A stretch of DNA of 18,206 nucleotides, from contig DCFQ01000056.1 in NCBI GenBank assembly GCA_002319915.1, forward strand, positions 5,670 through 23,875, given 5' to 3'. Source of the stretch: Bacteroidales bacterium UBA1800 (GTDB lineage: Bacteria > Bacteroidota > Bacteroidia > Bacteroidales > VadinHA17). Shown here piece after piece: positions 14,671-18,206 of the stretch (position 1 is the stretch's first letter; the number at the start of each line of letters is the position of its first letter). A model generated the notes under the pieces. It did no database searches. It was not told the DNA's origin and was given only the letters and a program-made list of their open reading frames with translations. The position numbers and the translations under genes were made by a program.

Positions 14671-14916
14671 AGATTCTTCGCTCCGCTCAGAATGATAAGC
14701 TTTTATAATGGTTTTCGAGGGCTGCATCAAAAGTCCTTTGTTTACCTTGGTGGTAAAATTAATTGTTTGAAACACAAAGTCCCGATAATTATCGGGACAC
14801 GAAGGACAACACGAAGTCTCACTAAGGTTTGTTGTTGGAAAAGTTTCTTTTTGGAAGTCCCTGGTGATATATAAATAATTGTTATTCTGAGCTTAACAAT
14901 GTAAAATGAAGAATCT
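14671..14916. repeat. MITE-like composite with imperfect inverted ends
   Basis: The left end has AGATTCTTC (14671-14679) and GCTCAGAAT (14685-14693). The right end has their exact reverse complements ATTCTGAGC (14884-14892) and GAAGAATCT (14908-14916), though with 15 rather than 5 bases between. Inside are CTTTG/CACGAAGG-type short repeats and the central palindrome at 14780-14797. The whole resembles a small non-coding repeat composite of the type common in Bacteroidales intergenic DNA. No transposase gene or clear target-site duplication is visible, so mobility is not shown. Confidence 0.5.
14780..14797. repeat. Perfect 18-bp palindrome TCCCGATAATTATCGGGA
   Basis: Each half is the exact reverse complement of the other. 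It lies in the centre of the repeat composite, flanked by ACACAAAG on the left and CACGAAGG on the right. The outer TCCCGA/TCGGGA bases match the hairpins at 14-34 and 5792-5809, supporting one repeat family. Confidence 0.7.
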
Positions 14917-15027
14917 CATAATCAAGATGTGGATATTAAATGGGATACCACTGGATTTTTAACAATTATTAACATGTTTAATATAATGAGTTCCGGCTTT
15001 GCAAAATATTGGCAATTCCGGCCGGTT

Positions 15028-15058
15028 CCGGCAGGGATTTTCTCCGGATGCCTGCCGG
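15028..15058. repeat. 8-bp GC-rich hairpin CCGGCAGG / CCTGCCGG
   Basis: CCGGCAGG (15028-15035) and CCTGCCGG (15051-15058) are exact inverted copies around a 15-base loop. It lies about 210 bases upstream of the sugar transporter start. It might be a leader structure, a leftover terminator or another repeat; no T-tract follows on either strand, so I do not call a terminator. Confidence 0.5.
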
Positions 15059-15268
15059 GTCTGACCTGGAAGCCCTGTTTCGTATGACAAAAAATGCTAT
15101 TTTCAGCACGTATGCAAAAGTACCATGACATCAAAGGTTCATCATGAATTCTTTCCTGTTTTGAAAATCATGATTAAATTAGTGGGGGAAATTTACAGTT
15201 TTGCCAGCCTTAACCGGATCCGAATCATAAATGGAAATCTCTTAACACCTTGATCGCTTAACTGCCTT

Positions 15269-16678
15269 ATGGAAAATTCGAAAACTGCCGCTGCCAGATC
15301 CGGCTACCTCTCATTCATAACCGCAATCGCCACTCTCGGCGGACTTATGTTCGGTTTCGATGTCTCGATAATATCGGGTGCTGTCCCTTTCATCCAGCCC
15401 TATTTCGGATGGAATGAACTCCAGCTTGGATGGGGGGTGAGCTCGCTGCTTGTTGGGGCGATTTTAGGAGCCTTTGGCTCGGGTGCACTCACCGACAAAT
15501 ACGGCAGGAAGAGGATACTGATTATCGTTGCGCTTTTCTTTGCCGTTTCATGTGCCGCGACCGCCCTTGCCCGGACCCCAGCCGGGTTCATCGGTGCCCG
15601 CGTTTTCGGAGGGCTGGCGGTTGGAGCGGCTTCAGTCCTTTCCCCGATGTATGTTGCCGAGGTATCACCTGCCCGCAACAGGGGCCGCCTGGTTTCGATC
15701 TACCAGCTGACAATCGTCCTTGGGATACTTATTTCATATACCATAAACTATTCCCTTCATGACGTTCCCAATAACTGGAGATGGATGTTCGCGACCGGAA
15801 TTTTTCCCTCTGTCCTGTTCTTTACAGGCCTGTTCTTTATTCCCGAGAGTCCAAGGTGGCTCTACAAGGCAGGCCGCAGGGAGGAATCACTGAAGGTGCT
15901 GACCAGGATCGGCGGACCGGAGCTGGCAGATGCAGAGATCAGGGAGATTGCCGAAGTCACGGGGGAGACGAAGGAATCGGTCAGGTTTTCCGAGTTGCTT
16001 AAACCATCAAACCGGCAGGTATTAACGATAGGATTCCTCCTGGCTATACTGGTCCAGATGAGCGGCATAAATACCGTGGTGGACTATGCTCCGAAAATAC
16101 TGATGTCGGTCGGGATCGAGATCAGGAACGCGCTGCTGCAAACATCGCTTATAGGGTTGATAAACGGGGTCTTCACATTTGTAGCCATCGGCCTGATCGA
16201 CAGGGTGGGAAGGAGGAAGCTTTACCTGATAGGGTCCCTGGGGATGACTGTCACCCTGATCCTTCTTTCAATTTCATTTTATTTCAAGCTGCCGGGTATC
16301 ATCACCCTGATCTGCATACTCCTGTTCATAGCTTCATTTTCATCATGTATAGGTCCTGTATTCTGGACCCTGGTATCGGAGATCTTCCCCAACAGGATCA
16401 GGGGAAGGGCGCTGGCATTTGCATCCTTCACCCAGTGGATATTCAATTTCTTTATAGTTCTCCTGTTCCCTTACTTCCTTAAGACTGCGGGAGGCGCCCT
16501 CACTTTCCTTTTCCTGGCAGTAATGTCGGGTCTGCAATGGCTGCTCACCTGGCGGAAGGTTCCTGAAACCAGGGGTAAGTCACTTGAAGAAATAGAGCAT
16601 TACTGGTCGGCCAAATATGAAGCTGCCGGAAAGGACAAGATATTGAAGCCTGAAGAACAATTAATCAACGGTCAATAA
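15269..16678 (+). CDS. MFS sugar porter, probable sugar:H+ symporter
   Basis: This 469-residue inner-membrane protein is a sugar porter of the major facilitator family, with 12 membrane helices and the length usual for XylE-type proteins. The motifs appear in order: GFDVSIISGA (29-38), DKYGRKR (76-82), PESPRWL (192-198), QMSGIN (263-268), DRVGRR (311-316), GPVFWTLVSEIFP (362-374) and PETRGKSLEEIE (432-443). Asp31 aligns with the aspartate of XylE that takes part in proton coupling and is Asn in the GLUT uniporters, so proton symport is the better guess. The first gene of the plus-strand unit, it is followed after 24 bases by the DUF1080 gene. The sugar could be glucose, xylose, galactose or a keto sugar released by the neighbours; this cannot be told from sequence alone. 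Confidence 0.95.
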   Translation: MENSKTAAARSGYLSFITAIATLGGLMFGFDVSIISGAVPFIQPYFGWNELQLGWGVSSLLVGAILGAFGSGALTDKYGRKRILIIVALFFAVSCAATALARTPAGFIGARVFGGLAVGAASVLSPMYVAEVSPARNRGRLVSIYQLTIVLGILISYTINYSLHDVPNNWRWMFATGIFPSVLFFTGLFFIPESPRWLYKAGRREESLKVLTRIGGPELADAEIREIAEVTGETKESVRFSELLKPSNRQVLTIGFLLAILVQMSGINTVVDYAPKILMSVGIEIRNALLQTSLIGLINGVFTFVAIGLIDRVGRRKLYLIGSLGMTVTLILLSISFYFKLPGIITLICILLFIASFSSCIGPVFWTLVSEIFPNRIRGRALAFASFTQWIFNFFIVLLFPYFLKTAGGALTFLFLAVMSGLQWLLTWRKVPETRGKSLEEIEHYWSAKYEAAGKDKILKPEEQLINGQ

Positions 16679-16702
16679 AAACTAATATTAATCTATTCTG
16701 AA

Positions 16703-17464
16703 ATGAAGAAAGTTGCGGTTTTCACAATTGTTGCAGCCCTGGCTGCCTTTATGGTGACGTGCGAGACATCCGACACCAAGGATCCGGTAAAGCTCTATGC
16801 GCAGATTGACAGGAGCGCCCCGGCCAATACCCTCACAAAAGCAGAAGCAAAAAAAGGATGGCAGATTCTTTTTGACGGAACCACAACCAAAGGCTGGCAC
16901 GGATACAACCTTACCGGATTCCCCGATTGCTGGAAAATTGAGGATGGTTCATTTACGATGACCACTGAAGGAGCTGCAGAGAGCCAGGATATCATTACCG
17001 ACAAGCAGTACAAGAGCTTCGTGCTGAGCACTGAGTTTAAGCTTACCCCGGGAGCCAACAGCGGGATCATCTGGCAGGTTGCTGAAGATACGGCCTATAA
17101 GTTCCCGTATGAGACCGGTCCCGAATACCAGGTGATCGACCAGGACGGGTGGAACGGGAAACTGGAGGACTGGCAGATCTGCGGTGCGAATTATGCTATG
17201 TATCCCCCCATGGTCAAGCCTTATAAGCCGGTCGGTGAATGGAACCAGGCAATGCTGGTTGTTGACGGCAATAATGTGACACAGATCCTGAACGGCGAGG
17301 TAGTGGTCAAATACGTGAAAAACTCCGAGGAGTGGGTGAAGCTGCGCAACAGCGGCAAATGGTCGGCATATCCCGATTACGGGAAATATGACGAAGGACA
17401 TATCTCGCTGCAGAACCATGGCACCAAGGTGTGGTACAGGAATATTAAGCTGAAAGAACTTTAA
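16703..17464 (+). CDS. DUF1080 lipoprotein, 3-keto-glycoside hydrolase family
   Basis: This 253-residue protein starts with a signal peptide ending MVTC, with Cys20 as probable lipid anchor. The rest is one DUF1080 (3-keto-disaccharide hydrolase, PF06439) domain with a concanavalin-like jelly-roll fold: GWQILFDGTTTKGWHGY at 52-68, KLTPGANSGIIWQV at 114-126, GPEYQVID at 139-146 and the closing GHISLQNHGTKVWYRNIKL at 232-250. Family members cleave glycosides previously oxidised at C3. Location is inferred as periplasm or outer membrane. It is 24 bases after the transporter and 20 bases before the Gfo/Idh/MocA gene, which fits a joint pathway: oxidoreductase makes the 3-keto sugar, this enzyme cuts it, and the transporter brings in the product. 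Activity on a given glycoside is not shown. Confidence 0.92.
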   Translation: MKKVAVFTIVAALAAFMVTCETSDTKDPVKLYAQIDRSAPANTLTKAEAKKGWQILFDGTTTKGWHGYNLTGFPDCWKIEDGSFTMTTEGAAESQDIITDKQYKSFVLSTEFKLTPGANSGIIWQVAEDTAYKFPYETGPEYQVIDQDGWNGKLEDWQICGANYAMYPPMVKPYKPVGEWNQAMLVVDGNNVTQILNGEVVVKYVKNSEEWVKLRNSGKWSAYPDYGKYDEGHISLQNHGTKVWYRNIKLKEL

Positions 17465-17484
17465 CCCGGTAATACAATTTCATC

Positions 17485-18206
17485 ATGGCAGATTCAGGAA
17501 GGACACGTCGTGATTTCATAAAGAAGGCAGCTGTGGCGGCTGCAGGTTTTACAATTGTTCCTGGCCGTGTCGTAAGCGGACTAGGACACAAGGCTCCAAG
17601 CGACAAGCTCAATATTGCAGGGGTCGGAATCGGCGGCAAGGGCCACCCCAACCTTGTCGGCATGTCGGCCGAGAACATTGTGGCACTCTGTGATGTCGAC
17701 TGGAAATACGCCGATAAGTGCTTCATGGAGTTTCCCGGTGCTAAACGCTACCGGGACTGGAGGGCCATGTTCGATGAGATGGGGAAATCGATCGATGCCG
17801 TAATGGTTGCAACAGCCGATCACTCACACGCCATCATATCGGCCACCGCCCTCACCATGGGAAAGCATGTTTACTGCCAGAAGCCCCTCACACACTCTGT
17901 GTATGAATCCCGGCTTCTTACCCGGCTTGCTGCAAAGCATAAGGTAGCAACGCAGATGGGAAACCAGGCAAACTCAGGTGATGGAGTAAGGCAGCTGTGT
18001 GAATGGATCTGGAACGGCGAGATCGGGGAGGTGCTGGAAGTCCATACGTGGACCGACAGACCCATCTGGCCGCAGGGCCTCGAAAGACCTGCAAAGGTGA
18101 TGACGGTGCCAAAAACTCTGAACTGGGACCTTTTCATTGGCCCGGCACCGATGCGTCCGTACAATGAGATCTATACCCCATGGAACTGGAGAGGCTGGTG
18201 GGATTT
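17485..18206 (+). CDS. Tat-exported Gfo/Idh/MocA oxidoreductase (partial, 3' end outside)
   Basis: The first 240 codons of this gene are in the window. The protein starts MADSGRTRRDFIKKAAVAAAGF, a twin-arginine signal with Arg8-Arg9, so it is folded with its cofactor in the cytoplasm before export. The Rossmann domain follows: NIAGVGIGGKGH at 43-54 for the dinucleotide, ALCDVD at 67-72, VATADHSHA at 108-116 and YCQKPLTHS at 130-138. The last is the family's EKP motif with Gln in place of Glu, a change I associate with exported members of this family. The second, substrate-binding domain begins near residue 165 and is cut off. Known exported relatives oxidise sugars or glycosides, often at C3, using tightly bound NAD(P). 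It is 20 bases after the DUF1080 gene, in the same unit. Confidence 0.93.
   Translation, partial: MADSGRTRRDFIKKAAVAAAGFTIVPGRVVSGLGHKAPSDKLNIAGVGIGGKGHPNLVGMSAENIVALCDVDWKYADKCFMEFPGAKRYRDWRAMFDEMGKSIDAVMVATADHSHAIISATALTMGKHVYCQKPLTHSVYESRLLTRLAAKHKVATQMGNQANSGDGVRQLCEWIWNGEIGEVLEVHTWTDRPIWPQGLERPAKVMTVPKTLNWDLFIGPAPMRPYNEIYTPWNWRGWWD

Larger units (their letters stand above)
14542..15268. other. 727-bp divergent gene-free region with repeat remnants
   Basis: This stretch separates the minus-strand block from the plus-strand sugar unit and must hold the promoters of both outward genes. I see no convincing coding frame in it. It contains the inverted-repeat composite at 14671-14916, a palindrome at 14780-14797 and a hairpin at 15028-15058. 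No exact TAnnTTTG box was found before the transporter gene; the nearest is TACAGTTTTG about 70 bases upstream of its ATG, with two bases too many in the spacer. Confidence 0.6.

Noticed and set aside
15028..15058. Rho-independent terminator
   Set aside because: Stem is GC-rich but no T-tract follows on either strand and no gene ends just before it.
14922..15134. Minus-strand open frame of 70 codons in the divergent region
   Set aside because: No family motif, no credible start context, and it covers the GC-rich hairpin at 15028-15058; more likely chance.
16949..17419. Minus-strand open frame of 156 codons
   Set aside because: Fully antisense to the DUF1080 gene, which has strong family motifs.

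Overview
The window looks like chromosomal DNA of a Bacteroidota bacterium, probably a Bacteroidales/Marinilabiliales-type lineage. The reasons are an outer-membrane beta-barrel receptor with an N-terminal carboxypeptidase-regulatory-like domain, several lipoproteins, little Shine-Dalgarno sequence, candidate TAnnTTTG -7 boxes, and intergenic repeats of the kind scattered through such genomes (GCAAAG-rich inverted repeats, TCCCGA/TCGGGA palindromes, GATCGTGC tandem units). The species cannot be named from the sequence. I see no rRNA, tRNA, CRISPR array, transposase or phage gene.

Layout. From 1 to about 14.5 kb every credible gene is on the minus strand; from 15.27 kb to the end every gene is on the plus strand. 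Read in the direction of transcription, the minus-strand block contains: two small DUF1801 proteins (14541-14176, 13988-13638); a winged-helix AlkZ-like DNA glycosylase (13499-12414); 1-pyrroline-5-carboxylate dehydrogenase (12205-10580); a lipoprotein alpha/beta hydrolase of the PAF-acetylhydrolase type (10506-9370); a two-gene envelope unit of a DUF6263-like secreted protein and a TonB-receptor-like barrel (9198-5874); a cluster of QueG-like iron-sulfur protein, four-helix membrane protein and Qnr-like pentapeptide-repeat protein (5735-3933); and a cluster of secreted M61/M1-like metallopeptidase, small lipoprotein, SAM methyltransferase and stand-alone 2-oxoacid-dehydrogenase E2-type acyltransferase (3719-89).

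The plus-strand block starts after a 727-bp gene-free region holding a degenerate repeat composite. It is a tight unit of an MFS sugar:proton symporter (15269-16678), a DUF1080 lipoprotein of the 3-keto-glycoside hydrolase family (16703-17464) and a Tat-targeted Gfo/Idh/MocA oxidoreductase that runs off the window (17485-18206+). Together they suggest sugar use through 3-keto intermediates: oxidation of a glycoside at C3, cleavage of the keto-glycoside and sugar uptake. This is the clearest coordinated pathway in the window.

Most of the rest is ordinary accessory and housekeeping content. The items most worth a second look are the DUF6263/barrel pair with a likely TTG start one base after the upstream stop codon, the 3-keto-sugar unit, the QueG-like/membrane/pentapeptide cluster, the lone E2 catalytic domain, and the set of intergenic repeat families.
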